A DNA stretch of 64,000 bases from Anaerolineae bacterium (GCA_030425205.1 JAUIAP010000021.1:49584-113583), one strand, 5' to 3'. Shown: positions 10,401-21,800, numbered from the stretch's first letter. The notes: generated by a model from the letters alone, not told the origin. Numbers and translations: made by a program.

Positions 10401-10482
10401 TCACTGGTTCACCGTCGAGCAAAACCTGCGGTGAACCGAAAACAGAGATGGATAACTGATGGGTTGAATCGGCCGATTGCAT
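7417..10482 (-). CDS. BTAD-family transcriptional regulator with NB-ARC-type ATPase and TPR repeats
   Basis: A 1021-residue protein. Residues about 10-95 form an OmpR-like winged helix (SVFGSPQVLLDGEPVTEW..KTLALFVYLAL). Residues about 103-256 are a bacterial transcriptional activation (BTAD) domain ending in DELGVEPEDTTLRLHEQL. An ATPase of the AfsR/STAND type follows, with Walker A GQGGSGKT near residue 310 and a Walker B-like strand LLLILDN. The last 300 residues are TPR-like helices (AEVALSNLGSMYHQLKQWE, LHNLAEVNAEL). Proteins of this design are cytoplasmic regulators thought to respond to ligand through the TPRs and to switch with nucleotide state. The target is not evident; the nearest candidates are its divergent neighbour and itself. 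One TCGGCCGA lies inside the fifth to seventh codons. No stop or frameshift is seen. Confidence 0.9.
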   Translation of the reverse strand: MQSADSTHQLSISVFGSPQVLLDGEPVTEWASRKTLALFVYLALDPRRHQREQIAPLFFDTNTSTRALANLSVLLSHIRKQLGAHFVSADRHTIQLASDQPIEVDARLLEESVDTFDLIGKRLTRTQLTRLQTLVDRYEEVLAGFYVRGAAQFEEWLALERQHYREVAARALGLLIDGYTERKRTGDALAAVRRLIALDPLRESAHRTQMQLLAMQGERTAALAQFETLQSLLWDELGVEPEDTTLRLHEQLAREGRGGLAMAREPKARRNHNLPAETSAFFGRISELQQIDQHLTHPNCRLLTLVGQGGSGKTRLAITTARQCSDRYLDGVWLVSLADITRTPDVIAAIAAAVGMQLQGDPSPEQQLQAWLSQRELLLILDNVEQLVDVGTPELIAAILQNAPDVQIVVTSRERLQLKAEWLIEVGGLAYPATRDEATGAFPAIALFEEQARRLDADYRVSAENLPHLVQLCRLVDGLPLALELAASWTRSLPLPTIVSEVERGIDILSTQLRDLPARHRSIRAMIETTWQQLSDDERTAYRKLAIFRDGFTREAAAAVARADARLLTRLMDRSLLIRDAQDRYRRHPLLAQFAVEQLVQDTALHNTIAQRHARYFAAYLNRQRQAMERADKPQLARLRLEATNIRVAWQWVIAQRDRKLIATTWRSIYLFMLDVVSRYAEGVEQFQNGLACLSHPTDDQLIAALLSRIGWFQLELNQLDAARAALTRSLELTQKHDDFELQAWLGARLPIVLLWQGELDEARRLLDSTEKIARTHPDAAVELPVILTHSGIVFDQAGATERALQPLQEALSLARAANQITTAEVALSNLGSMYHQLKQWELARSHFEEALAIGRQYGNLRSTAISLHNLAEVNAELSTFATARTYAQQAHRRFQDTQQPHYATMSLSLLAEIERRDRRLITARRYHQAALRLAATLHVVWIQLHALEQYTRLLIDEQRSEEALERLLFIVDQQATQVQTRQSADASLKKLRGVISAERQTQMQQRAKHQTLSAFLSTTP

Positions 10483-10647
10483 CTTCTAAAGAGTTTCAAA
10501 AGGGTCAACCGCTAAGCTAACCCCAATAAACTTAAACGCCGCATGATTGCATTTCAATGATACGTTATGCGCGCACACAAACGCAATGCAACACTTTGGG
10601 AGATGGTGGCAAACCGTCAAAATGATTTAACACAGGAAAAACAAGTG

Positions 10648-10854
10648 ATGAGTGAACATCAATACGCAGCCTACCTGCTACGGCTCTGGTGCGATGTGGA
10701 TAGCCCACAGTGGCGGGTCGCATTGACCAATCCACATACGCACGATGAATGGCTCTTTGCCGATGTCGACAGTCTGATTTGTTATTTGCAGGAACGTTTT
10801 GCCACAGGCAGCAAGCCTGATGCAGACGCAACAGGCAACTCATCCCACGAGTAG
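10648..10854 (+). CDS. Small conserved-looking protein divergent from the BTAD regulator
   Basis: A 68-residue protein starting at ATG 10648, with AGGA about 10 bases upstream; an earlier in-frame ATG at 10567 lacks a ribosome site. It contains a compact pattern, AYLLRLWCDVDSPQWRVAL followed by HDEWLFADVDSLICYLQERF. From memory this resembles small Chloroflexota proteins often found near BTAD or adenylate-cyclase-type regulators, but no function is known. The 165 bases between it and the divergent regulator must hold both promoters. It ends in TAG. Confidence 0.6.
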   Translation: MSEHQYAAYLLRLWCDVDSPQWRVALTNPHTHDEWLFADVDSLICYLQERFATGSKPDADATGNSSHE

Positions 10855-10887
10855 GTTATTTGCCGTTTAGGTAAACTGTCACTGAAT

Positions 10888-11124
10888 TTACTCCTGCGGA
10901 ACCCAAACGTTTGTACTCATCATCGTCGCATTCCAAGCGGGGGCATCATCCCAATCAACCGTCGTGTTCCACGCCCAACCGCCGACAAGCGGCTCGCCAG
11001 ATTGCCAATCAAATGTCGTATTCCACGCCCAGCCACCAGCCCAGTAATAGGTTCCAGACCAGTAGTACGTTCCAGACCAGTAGTAGGTGTCCCCTTCAAC
11101 CGTGTAGTTTCCCTGTTGGTCGAA
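10888..11124 (-). pseudogene. C-terminal remnant of an exported protein with aromatic YYWSGT repeats (subtilase-like tail)
   Basis: The minus strand has an open frame ending at a TAA (10888-10890). It encodes GTYYWSGTYYWSGTYYW, then two GGWAWNTTxDW units, and ends STNVWVPQE. Tails of this Trp/Tyr-Ser-Gly type are found at the C-terminus of S8-family peptidases in Chloroflexota and Actinobacteria; that assignment is from memory. The frame hits a TGA at 11125-11127, and beyond it the sequence belongs to a kinase gene on the other strand. The body of the protein is therefore missing, and this is a 3' fragment left at a recombination junction. Confidence 0.6.
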
Positions 11125-13362
11125 TCAAATATCGCCCGCGAGAACGCCCAGCGTGTTCTCAACGCTGTTGACACGGAACAAGAGCGATTAAACCTGATCG
11201 TTGGGGATTGGGCGCCATGGATGGCCACCCATCAATTTTTGAGCGGCGCAGATGAATGGTATGCGGGTGAAAACTTGGACGCGGCAACGTTGACAAATTT
11301 GGGCGTTGATTTCATGCTATTCTATGATGTAAACGGCGACTTCTTCTATGCTTCAGCCGTCGATTTAGAGAGTGAAGAATCGATAGAACTCTCACCAGTT
11401 GTGCTCAACACCTTTACCAAGAATGACAGCGTATTGACATACAACGCGGAAGCGGGCGGTGTATAGGGCATTATCGACATCGACGGAACACCGACCATTA
11501 TCGCATCGCAACCCGTTTTGATGAGCGATTTTAGCGGGCCATCGGCCGGGACAATGATCGTGGGGCAGTTTGTCGATGTCGCGTTTGTTGCTGAACTGGC
11601 CGACCGCACACGTACCGAGTTGACGCTGCTACCGCCGACAGATTCAGTTCCAGACACGCCCATTGAGCTATCACCGCTCAACCGCGAAACGCTCAACGCC
11701 ACCGTCAGCACCCAAACACTTGATGGCGATCCTGCATTTCAACTCAAACTTTCGCTGCCGCGCAATATCTACCAACAGGGCGAGCGTGCGCTGCTCTATT
11801 TTGTCATTACGGTCGTACTGCTTGGATTGTTGATCAGTGCACTCGTCGTTTGGCAACTTGACGGGCAGGTGTTAAGGCGACTCACACGGTTAGGGCAGGA
11901 GGTGCAGCACATCGGCCGAAATCCCAAAATCGCCAGCGTGACCGTCTCTGGCTCCACCGATGAAATTGACATGGTTGCCCAAAAGATCAACCAAACGCTT
12001 GAAGCTCTGTCCGACTCCTACGACCAGCTACAGGCAACGCACGGCCAACTTGAACAGCGCGTCGCCATCCGCACCCGTGAACTGGCTGATTCAAATGCGC
12101 AGCTCAAAAAGGAAGTCGAGCGGCGTATTATGGTTGAGGGTCAGCTACGCGAGGAGCGAAAACTGCTCGCCCAGCGCGTCGAACAGCGCACGGCTGCGCT
12201 CAACCGCTCTAACCTTGAACTCCAATTGGCAAACCAGCACAAAGATAGCTTTTTGGCGACGATGAGCCATGAGCTACGCACGCCGCTCAACGTGGTGCTG
12301 GTGCTGGCAGAGACGTTGGGGTATGGGATTTACGGATAGCTTTCGGCCGAACAGTCGGAAAAGGTCGGCATGATCCACAAGAGCGGAACCCATCTGCTCC
12401 GTCTAATTCAGGATATTCTTGACCACGCCAAAATCGTGTCGGGAACGTTTGAGTTAGAAAAGGTGCCGCTCATGTTGCGTGAGCTTTGTGAGGAATCGGC
12501 CGATTTTGTGCGTCCACAGGCGGCCGACCGCAGTATCCGTCTGCACACCTCATTTGACAATACGGTGACAACCATCTGTGCCGACCCACATCGCCTCAAG
12601 CAGATGTTAATCAATTTGTTGAGCAACGCCGTCAAATTTACGCCCGATGGGGGGCAAGTCGGCGTGCGCGTGGCGGCCGATGTGTTGCACGGACAGGTTG
12701 AAATCGGCGTATGGGACACGGGGATCGGGATTAGCCGAGAAGATATTTCCAAGATTTTCCAGCCGTTTGTCCAAATTGATAACCGCCTCAGTCGGTACTA
12801 TGGCGGCACGGGGATCGGCTTGCCGCTCGTCAAACAACTCACTGAACTGCACGGCGGCGCCATTAAAGTACAAAGCAAAGTGGGGCGCGGCACGCTGTTT
12901 ACGCTGACGCTGCCGTGGGAGGTGCCGCGCCATGAAGCGATTACGATTGAGGTACAGCGCGACGATGTAGCGATGACCCAGCTTGAAAACGGTCTCAATC
13001 AGCCGACCGTTCTGCTCGTTGAAGATAACCATGACAACGTTGCAGCCCTCAGCGGCGTTCTTGAAAATCTCGGCTATCGCGTGCGCGTCGCGGTCAACGG
13101 TGCCCGCGCGCTCGAATCAGTGGCGGCCGACCCACCCGATATTATTTTGATGGATGTACAGATGCCCGTGATGGATGGGATTACGGCGACAGTGCAGTTG
13201 CGGGAGCGGGTGGAATCGGCCGAAATCCCTATTTACGGCCTGACCGCCCTCGCCATGCCCAACGACCGCAAACGCTGTCTCGAAGCGGGAATGAACGGCT
13301 ATCTGAGTAAGCCCGTCAACGCACAAAAACTGGCGAAGACGCTGCGCCATGCGCTTGGGTAG
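11110..13362 (+). pseudogene. Hybrid histidine kinase with CHASE4 domain, 5'-truncated and broken by two in-frame TAG codons
   Basis: One reading frame runs through: CHASE4 sensor domain (11125-11620, with LNLIVGDWAPW and FMLFYDVNG); membrane helix (11795-11855, LLYFVITVVLLGLLIS); HAMP; coiled coil; HisKA with H-box SHELRTPLN (near 12268); HATPase with DTGIGI and GGTGIGL; REC domain with phosphoacceptor in ILMDVQMP (near 13150) and conserved Lys in LSKPVN. Two TAG codons interrupt the frame, at 11464-11466 (end of CHASE4) and 12337-12339 (just after the H-box helix); no frameshift is seen. The N-terminal membrane helix and a start codon are absent: upstream bases belong to the truncated peptidase tail. 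Most likely a recently dead sensor kinase. Readthrough is possible for the TAGs but would not repair the missing 5' end. Confidence 0.85.
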
Positions 13363-13945
13363 CGGTCTTTGCTCAATCTGCTTTATTTGAAAATTTTTCG
13401 CATCCTGTGGATTGACCAATCTTGGTGAACAGACAGGAGCATGCCGCTTATTGACCTGAGGCAAACAACATCAACTTTTGTGTTGAGCGGCAAACGGATA
13501 TGCTGGCATGTCCTGCACGATGGAACGACACTATACTTGTGGAGGCAATGGGAATGGGGGAGTGGTCTGGTTCGCGGGAAATGTCATTCCAGTTGTGCTG
13601 CATGCTAGTTGTGGTAGGCGGCGCGTTTTATACGGGAGCGGTTTGACGCACGGCGCAGGTTGCACAATGCAAACACCATCTGCCTATTGTCCTCATTTTG
13701 CTGCTTGCCTTTCTTTTGTGCTTGGGTTAGATAAACGACTCACCTTGCGTATTGCGCAATGACCGCTGGGCATGCACCACGTGTTGCCACCCCCTTGTAT
13801 TCCTGAAGCCCCATTTGAATTGGAAGCTATCTGCTCAAAAATGCGGCTGATAAAAATAGCCAACGTCAGCAGTTGCATACGTTAGCGTGAAAGCAGCAAG
13901 TAAAGATCGATGAAAGTCGCGCAATGTAAGTGAAAATGCAAGGAA
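13363..13945. other. Long non-coding stretch before the RTX-repeat gene
   Basis: About 580 bases without a convincing gene: the short open frames here have no ribosome site and no protein-like composition. Composition is more mixed than the flanking genes. It may be a decayed region continuing the scar around the kinase pseudogene. Confidence 0.5.
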
Positions 13946-13994
13946 TGTAAAGCACTTTACAGTTGTGAGAAAAGATCGGCCGAAGATCGGCCGA
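13946..13994. promoter_or_regulatory. Palindrome and paired TCGGCCGA octamers just upstream of the RTX-repeat gene
   Basis: TGTAAAGCACTTTACA (13946-13961) is a perfect 16-base palindrome. It is followed by two octamers, 13976-13983 and 13987-13994, whose starts are 11 bases apart. The block ends 27 bases before the ATG at 14022. Position and symmetry suggest an operator or promoter element; no clear -35/-10 pair was recognised. Confidence 0.4.
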
Positions 13995-14021
13995 AAACGC
14001 CATATCTCGCGGGGAGCCTCA

Positions 14022-15329
14022 ATGTACTTGAAAACTGTAAACCAACCTGTATTTGTCATTTGTCTGATCTTTGCCTTCTTGCTGACGGGCAAAGTCGTTC
14101 ACGCCGAAACAACGGCGACGCTCACCGTCGTCAACATCAGCACACCGGCGACGACCGCTGATTTTGAATACAACATCGCCTTCCAAAATCACTCCGTTGC
14201 CCCCAATAGCTCATTGACACAGCAGCATAATCCGGGCAACTACTACATCTTCCAAAATGGAGGTGCGCCGCAAGGGTACACGCTGACGATGGATTGTGGT
14301 GGACATCCGTTCACGCAGTTTGGCAATAATGGCGTGCAGCTTGACCTCGCCGCAGGTGATGATGTGACGTGTACCTTTACAAATATCGATCAGAGCGGCA
14401 CGATAGAGATCGTGACGACGAGCAATCCAGCAGGGCAGACGAATTTTGTCTACGATGTTGTGCCCGCCAGCGGCAACTTCCAATCATTCACCCAAAATGA
14501 TGGAGAGACGCGCACCTTTAGTGGCTTGGCTGCCAATAGTAGCTACTTTATTTACCAGGCGATCAAGCCCGGCACCATGCTGGCGATTAGCTGCACGGGC
14601 GCGACGACAGTTCCTGCTGGTAACAATGGGGTCGAAATCCAGCTCCAACCAACCGAGCACGCCATCTGTTCCTTTGACAATACGGACAACGGCGGCGCGA
14701 TCACGATCAACACGACCAGCAACGATGCGGGAACCTTCCAGTATTTCAGCAACGACGGCATTTTCTTCCACGATGCGGGGCAAAGCACGACGTTCAGTGA
14801 CTTGTTGCCGGGTAGCTATATCTTTGGACAAGAGATAGCTGCTGGGTACACATTGACCGTGACATGTAATGGTGCGGCTGCAACGCCGTTGGATGAGCGC
14901 ACCGTCCGCATCGATCTGCCCGTCAACGGTAGCGTCTCCTGCACCTTTGCCAACACGTTCACACAGACAGGGCCGCCAAGCTGCAATGAGCAGACAGCGA
15001 CCATCTATGTTAACAGCAGCGGTATCATCGTCGGTGGGTTGGATGATGGACAGCCGTATGCGGGCGTATTGCGCGGGACAAATTCGGCCGATGTCATCGT
15101 CGGTACAGCCGCAGCCGACCACATTCTTGGCGGTAACCAAAACGACCTGATTTGTGCAGGGGCAGGTGATGATCTTGTCGAAGGCGAGAACGGTCAAGAT
15201 ACGCTCTTTGGAGAAGCGGGTAACGACACGCTGCTGGGCGGCAACGGCAAAGATTATCTCGATGGCGGCGTCGGAACCGATCAGTTAGACGGTGGCAACG
15301 GCAAGAACACGCTCGTCAACGGTGAGTAA
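14022..15329 (+). CDS. Secreted protein with prealbumin-like repeats and C-terminal RTX calcium-binding repeats
   Basis: Start at ATG 14022, preceded by GGGGAG at 8 bases. The 435-residue product has a signal peptide (VFVICLIFAFLLTGKVVHA, cleaved before ETTA). Three related beta domains of about 90 residues each end in CTFTN, CSFDN or CTFANTF and contain one further Cys, resembling SpaA/prealbumin-like folds. The last 80 residues carry about five RTX nonapeptides (GGNGKDYLDG, GEAGNDTLLG) expected to bind calcium outside the cell. The frame stops soon after the repeats, with no obvious separate type I secretion tail; the Sec signal argues for Sec export. Function unknown, probably extracellular matrix or surface. 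Confidence 0.85.
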   Translation: MYLKTVNQPVFVICLIFAFLLTGKVVHAETTATLTVVNISTPATTADFEYNIAFQNHSVAPNSSLTQQHNPGNYYIFQNGGAPQGYTLTMDCGGHPFTQFGNNGVQLDLAAGDDVTCTFTNIDQSGTIEIVTTSNPAGQTNFVYDVVPASGNFQSFTQNDGETRTFSGLAANSSYFIYQAIKPGTMLAISCTGATTVPAGNNGVEIQLQPTEHAICSFDNTDNGGAITINTTSNDAGTFQYFSNDGIFFHDAGQSTTFSDLLPGSYIFGQEIAAGYTLTVTCNGAAATPLDERTVRIDLPVNGSVSCTFANTFTQTGPPSCNEQTATIYVNSSGIIVGGLDDGQPYAGVLRGTNSADVIVGTAAADHILGGNQNDLICAGAGDDLVEGENGQDTLFGEAGNDTLLGGNGKDYLDGGVGTDQLDGGNGKNTLVNGE

Positions 15330-15468
15330 CTGCTCCTCGTCTAACTAAAAAGATAAACATGGACGAGCATTTGCAAATGTTCTCGAAGGATAATCGAAGT
15401 CGTGGGGCGCGATACTGACGATAAAAACGTATCTCTAGACATTGATAGTTGTTAAGTAAGGCTTTGAC

Positions 15469-15508
15469 ATCCCCTATTGCTCATGCTATTGAGCAATAGG
15501 GGATTTTT
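15469..15508 (+). terminator. Strong rho-independent terminator
   Basis: A perfect 15-bp stem, ATCCCCTATTGCTCA with TGAGCAATAGGGGAT, has a 6-base loop (15484-15489) and a run of T at 15504-15508. It lies 140 bases downstream of the RTX-repeat gene and isolates it from the giant gene that follows. Confidence 0.9.
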
Positions 15509-15823
15509 CGACACTCTCCCAAAAAACCCGTTTCGTCTTGTGGTGTCATCGACATAATGACCTATCAATTTCCTCGATTGATAATAACAAAAAGTGCTCG
15601 GTATAGGACTTGGTTAGTTTCGAACTGTCGCTGCGCTAGATCACCCTCCACTCTCGCATATTCTTTGCAAAACATTAACAAAAAATTGCCGCTGCTGGAG
15701 GGAATTGCACGGCTCGCGCATTTTTCAATAAAGACGTTCGCTGTTAGAATCGCGCCCAACCCTAAGACAAATCGAAAAGCCGTCGTTCACAAGAATGCGA
15801 CGGTTGTGTTAAAAGGAGCCTCT
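15509..15823 (+). other. Leader region of the giant gene
   Basis: About 315 bases between the terminator and the chosen start. The giant gene's frame is open back to 15557, but that stretch encodes a basic, non-signal-like peptide (SKRAR-type composition) and has no ribosome site, so I treat it as untranslated. TAGAAT at 15745-15750 is a possible -10 box with a poor -35. The ribosome site AAGGAG is at 15813-15818. Confidence 0.4.
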
Positions 15824-18800
15824 ATGTCCAGCAGTAGCACTCCCTACCGTATTATTTCTGTTTCCATCGTAATTGGTATTTTCATCTCTCTATGGCCTAT
15901 CCCCGTATGGGCTGCACTCGTAAAACCCTCCGCACAACATCGCAACCAACCAACGACCATCGCAGAGCCAACAACGGACGACTTTGCCTCGCTTTTGCCC
16001 ATTGGGATGCAGGATCAACTACAAAGTATGGGCATGGTCGGTGCAGATGGTGTGCCAGAAGGAATTCTGTTTGATCAAGGTGCGCTCTCAGGTGATGCCC
16101 TCACCAAGCCCGCCGTTCTCGTCAATCCAATCTCCATCTCACGGATACAGTCCGCCTATGTGCCAAATGCACTTGATAGTGGCCGTCTAGAGATTGAATT
16201 TGCGGTCACGAACAACCAAAATCCGACGCTTGTGCCGCAGATTCCTGAGACGGCAACAGTGACGGAAACGATTGACATTGTGGCGGAGTTTGACTTTTCG
16301 GCCGATCCCAACACCATCCGCAACGTGATTATTGCGGATGAGTTAACCAACAGTACGTTTGCGGAGGCAGTGCCATCGGCCGAAACGTCGGGCAGCGAAT
16401 TGATCATCAATCTCGGCGACATCGCGCCACTTGCCACCGTCACCGCCACGCTCATGATCGACGTGCCAGCCACAGGTGGTCAATTTGTCGAACTCGACAC
16501 CGGCGCACGCGCCTTCGGTTCGCTACGGGGCATGGAAGTCAACTCGCAAGCATCCCCGATCTCGCTGGCTCCCGACTCCTTCGCCGAATACTTTATCGAC
16601 ACGCCCGATGCCGACATTGACGATGAATACATGCTCAATGCACTCGCCCAAATCGGCGGCGACCCCGTTGCCATCTTCGAGTACGTCCAATCACTCGGCT
16701 TTGAAACGTATGTCGGCTCTCTGCGCGGTACACGCGGCACGCTTTGGAGTGAGGCGGGCAATAGCGTCGACCAATCTAGCTTGTTGATCGCCATGCTACG
16801 CGCCAGCGGTGTACCTGCCCGTTACGCACACGGCACACTATTCACCCAAGAAGCGCAAATCCTAATCGGCTCGATGTTCCCCGACCCTGTCTCCGTCGTT
16901 GGTCACATTCCAGATGGCACCGCGCTTTCTAGCCCGACTAATGACCCTGATCTTATCATGGAGACAATCGATCATTGGTGGGCGCAAGCGTATGTTGACG
17001 GCGCATGGGTTGACCTCGACCCCAGCTTTGCCGCCGCGACACCCGGCACCACCTATACAACCGCCGTTGAAGACCTCGCCGAACTGCCCGATGCGCTGCG
17101 CCATAAAGTGACAATGGCGGCGAAAGTTGAACAGTACAATGCGTTTCCATCTATTGTTGGCTACGATGGTCAAAGTATTATTCGGCCGCTTGAAGTGACC
17201 TTTAACTCAGTCGAACTGGTTGGTAAGCCAGTCACGTTCAATCAGTTGGTCAACAGCAATGTACAAGGCGGCTTAATTTTCAGCGTCATCACGCACGACT
17301 ATGTCCCAACTTTTGTTGTTGGCGAGAATGAAAAGAGCTTTGCTGGTGACACATATCAGGATATCTTTAGCAATATCTTCGGCGGTCTTACAAATCGTGT
17401 TTCGCTTGCCTTATGGGTTGAGGTGACCAATTTGTCACCAAATGGTAGTGCGGAAACTTACGAACGAGAAGTGATCGATTTAATCGGCCCCGAAGGACGG
17501 CAAGGGGGGGCGATTGGTGACATTATTTCAAAACGCAGTGCTGCGGAAGAACCTTACGTCACTCCCGTCGACACGTTTCAAATTCAAGTTGCGCCACACA
17601 CAAAAGTGCCAGCGAAAGCGACCTCGATTGCTGGAAGTGGGATTTTGAAAAACGCCATTGAAGTTGGTGACGTTTTAGATGAATTGAATCAACTAGGCGA
17701 CAATCCAACTGATGCACAACAGGCCGATTTTGTGACGGCAAACTTGCCCTTGTTGCTAGAAGCGCAAAATCAACAGTTGGCATTGCTTGGCAATCGCTAT
17801 TTAGAAGTATCAGAGGAGTTTGAAAATCCACTAACTAAATCGCTGTTAGTCAAAAGCTATACTGAGAAAAGTAAAGTGCTGTTTCTTTCCCGAGTATCTG
17901 TTAATGGCGAAGACAATAAAACCTCGTTTGAGCTATTAAATGTTCGACAACGTACCATTCCGTTCCCTGGACAAGCGGCAAGTGCTTCAACAACAGGCAA
18001 CTTTGTCTCAAGTTTAGTCGCAAAATCGGCCGAATTCGGCGTGATGACCTCTTTTAACGACGGAACACCGTTATCTGCCATGAGCGTCATTCAAAAGTCA
18101 AACGCGCTTGGCTTGTCCCCCGTATACATTGATCAGTCAAACCTTTCTTCGTTAGAGCGATTGAACATTTCTACAGAGGCAAAGGCGAGAATTAACACAG
18201 CCGTTAGCGAAGGTAAGACGGTGATGGTTCCGCCTGAAATGGTCGAAATTGAGGGTGTGGAAACGATTGGCTGGATCGAGATCGCACCAGATGGGTATGC
18301 CGAACCAGTGCTAGAAAACGGTCAGCGAGCAATCGTATTGATCGGCTATGGAACGCTTGTGAGCCAAATTGCAAATTGGTTATACCCACTCGGATTTATC
18401 GGTGGCTTCATTTTCACGTTTGTATTCTGGATCGCAGCACTGCTCAAGTTTATCCCGCTATTTCTCAAACCGTGCAAGGTCGCAAATGAGGCACTTGTCT
18501 TAAACAATCCATGTGAAGCTGTGGACAAGTTCATAATCATCGCCGCCTTAGAAGCCGCTTTAGCATTTACGGGCAACATGGTCGTTTTAGAATGTATGAC
18601 AGTACCCAACCCTGGTTTTTGTGCGGGTGCTCTCGTCGGTCTTTCCATTGTCTTTAGTTTGACACAGTTGATGGTCGCCAATATTTTGGCGAACGATCCA
18701 CCAAGACCCGCTAGTTTGTTGTCACCCGCACAATTGAACGAAGATACGTTCCTGATTTCCGCATCAGAACGATTAACGGCAACACAACTTTATTCAAGTA

Positions 18801-21800
18801 CACAACTTGATATGAGCGTGGATATCCCATGGGCGTCTTTTGATGAGTTAACTGTCAATCAATTTGAGGTTCAGGAAGGTGGCGGATCAACAACAATTGT
18901 TCTTACTGACCCACTTGAATCATTTGCCACTTACGCTCAATCAAACAACGGACTTGGCTTAGGCTCTCATTCTCAATCTACTTTAGTGGATGCACAATTC
19001 CGTGATGGTATAGCCATTGCAAACACCTCAGATTCGGAAATTCTTGTGGGGAATTCGGAACAATCTTTTCAAATTGGAACCGATACCATCTCGTTGGCAA
19101 ACGGAGTCGCGTTCATCAATTATAATGGGCCAGTCACAATTGCAGAAAGCTCTCCAGATAACGATTCAGTGACCTTGAGTGGAGTTAGTGAGTTCTTCAC
19201 AAATGAATTCTCTGCAAAATCGATCACCATTACGTCTGGTTCAACAGCTCAATCATTGCTAACAATTCCCAGCAACTACAATGATACTTACTCTGTCACT
19301 GTAGATGCGCCCATTGGCTGGAAAGTTGATATCGACAGCGATGGAGTGATCTCAACGACAGCTAGGAACGGTGCAGAACCAGGCACCTATACGTTGTTGG
19401 TTGTTTCACATTCTGATTCACATCCCAATGCGTATGTCAGCAATGAAATTGCAATCACTGTACTTCCGACATCTGATTTCGAAGTCACAATTGTTGATGA
19501 CGATCTCACAACATTACCTGTTGGTGAAGTTTTAGAGCCTAGGGCAACGTACATTGGATTAAATGGACATGCTGACAACGGGCAGGCTGAGCTGACAGAT
19601 TCAGCGTATATTGTCGAAATCAATAACAAATCTTCGCAAAGCCGCACATTCAACTTGACTGTCTCGGGCCCACCAGCAGCATGGCTGGAACTTAGTGGCT
19701 CCGATACGCTGTCGAAATCGATCTCGTTGCTGCCGGGACAAACGGGCGAAGTTGGACTGTATGTAAATCCTGATGGATCTGTCTTACCGCCCTCTAGTAC
19801 AATGCATCCATTGGTCGCTACCGTAACTGATGCAAACAACGCTTCGGACGTAAGGAGTTATTCGACTTCTTGGACAATGCCTAGTTTGCCATTTCCATAC
19901 TTAGAGAGTGCAGAGTTAATCCATTATGCAGCTCCAAATACATTGGCTGATGTCCAATTGGACATTTACAATGTTGGCAATGCTTCCGCTTCCTACTCAA
20001 TTTCCTCTTTCGTCTATGGGGACATCTACTTCTCGGATATTTACACGTCTGCAAACTTACCAATATCGCCTGAAACGTTTGTCGCCTCAAACATTCAAGC
20101 TGGAGCAGTCGTAAGTCAAAATCTAGTGATCGACACATCAGGCACGACTGTTGGTCAACGTTACATCATCGAGAATCAAACTGTTGAAGGAGCTTACAGC
20201 CCAACCAACTATGCTGTCCTCGAAATCGTCTCGGCCGAATCCCTCGTCGCTATCCAAGCCTCCCAAGCGATGCAAGACCTGATCGATTCCATCGACACCG
20301 ACGCGCTCGGTGATTTGGCTGATGATCTCGCAATCGTCACCACTATCACCGACGACATCGCTGATGCAATTGATGATCTCGTCGCTGACCTGACCAACCC
20401 CGATGCGAAAGATGACCTGATCGACGTATTGACTGACCTTGTCAACGGACTTGACGGCAGTGACGCACAAGAGGCATTGCAGCAAGTGATTGATGACCTG
20501 ACGGCGCATACCGACCCGGCCGACATCGCCGACGACCTCAATAACTTGGGTGACGCACTGGCAGATTTGGCGGAAGAGTTTGCTGTCCGCACACGCTATC
20601 CGTTTAGCGTTAGCTTCACGCCCGGCGTGAGCGGCAATCTGCCCGGCGCGGTCACCACCTACACGCTGGCGATTGACAACCTGAGTGACCTGACAGCGAC
20701 CTACGGCGTGACGCAAACGACCCCATCTGGCACGACGTTCACGCAATACTCCGTTGCGCCCGGTGATAGCGAAACGATCCTGATTCCAGTTAGTGCAGCC
20801 AATTTGGGTTACACGACCCTCTCAACCGAAATTATCGCCTATGAAAACGGCGAGCCAATTCCCGCCACGCGCATTCGCCGCACCGTTGGCTTCAACGTCG
20901 TCGACAAATTTGTCGAGGTGTTGGCTGTCTTTGCTGATCCAGCGTTTGTCGATGTGGGGGCGGGTTCGGCCGAAATCACAACAGTCATCGCCAACGTCGC
21001 CAACAGCTATCGCAGCGGCATCGCCTACACCAGCGTCATCAGCCCCGATGGAAAGGTCGTCTACTCTGGGACAACCCCCCTCGCCATCCCCTCTGGCATT
21101 CCCGCCACCTATCCGCTTGACACGCTCGATGCGTCGCTCCTGCCACAAGGCACGTACACCGTTGCCGTCGAAATCCGCGACGAGACGGGCGCGATCATCC
21201 CCGATGGCAGTGGCTACACCTTCTTGGGTGTCGGTCAGCGCGTGCAGGGCAGTCACTCGGTCACGCCCGAACTCGCGCCACCCGGCACGGTCACGGCAAC
21301 CACAACGATTACCACCGAAGTCCAAGACAGCGGTGTGACCACCAACAGCGGCGGCACATTGATCGCGCCGCTCGTTCAGACGGTTCCATCTGGCATCCGC
21401 AACGTCGCACGCGCCCGTCTTGGCACGCATTTCGATGTGCCGTTTATGGGAGTCATCACGCCGACGGGGTACACGCGCTTTGAATCGGCCGATTCCGGCC
21501 TCACCTACAGCAGTGGCTGGGGCGCACGCAGCGTTAGCCAAGCGAGCGTCGGTCAGACCCACCGCAGCAACGTCGCGGGCAGCAGCGTCAGCTTCACCTT
21601 TGACGGCGAATGGCTTGGACTCGGCTTTGTCGCCTGCTCCATCTGCGGTGATGCCGAAATCGAAATCGACGGCGTATCGCAGGGCACACTCGATACCTAT
21701 AGCCGCTACGACGACACCCTATCACGCTACTACGATCTCGCGGCTGGCACACACACCGTCACCGTCACTGTCGCCGGCACAGCCAACCCCAACGCGACCA

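Noticed and set aside
11464..13362. Reassignment of TAG to an amino acid in this genome
   Set aside because: TAG ends several otherwise normal genes (4258, 10854, 38284). Only occasional readthrough or plain mutation remains possible.
13508..13762. 84-codon frame in the long non-coding stretch
   Set aside because: No ribosome site, Cys/Gly-rich random composition, no similarity to any motif I know.
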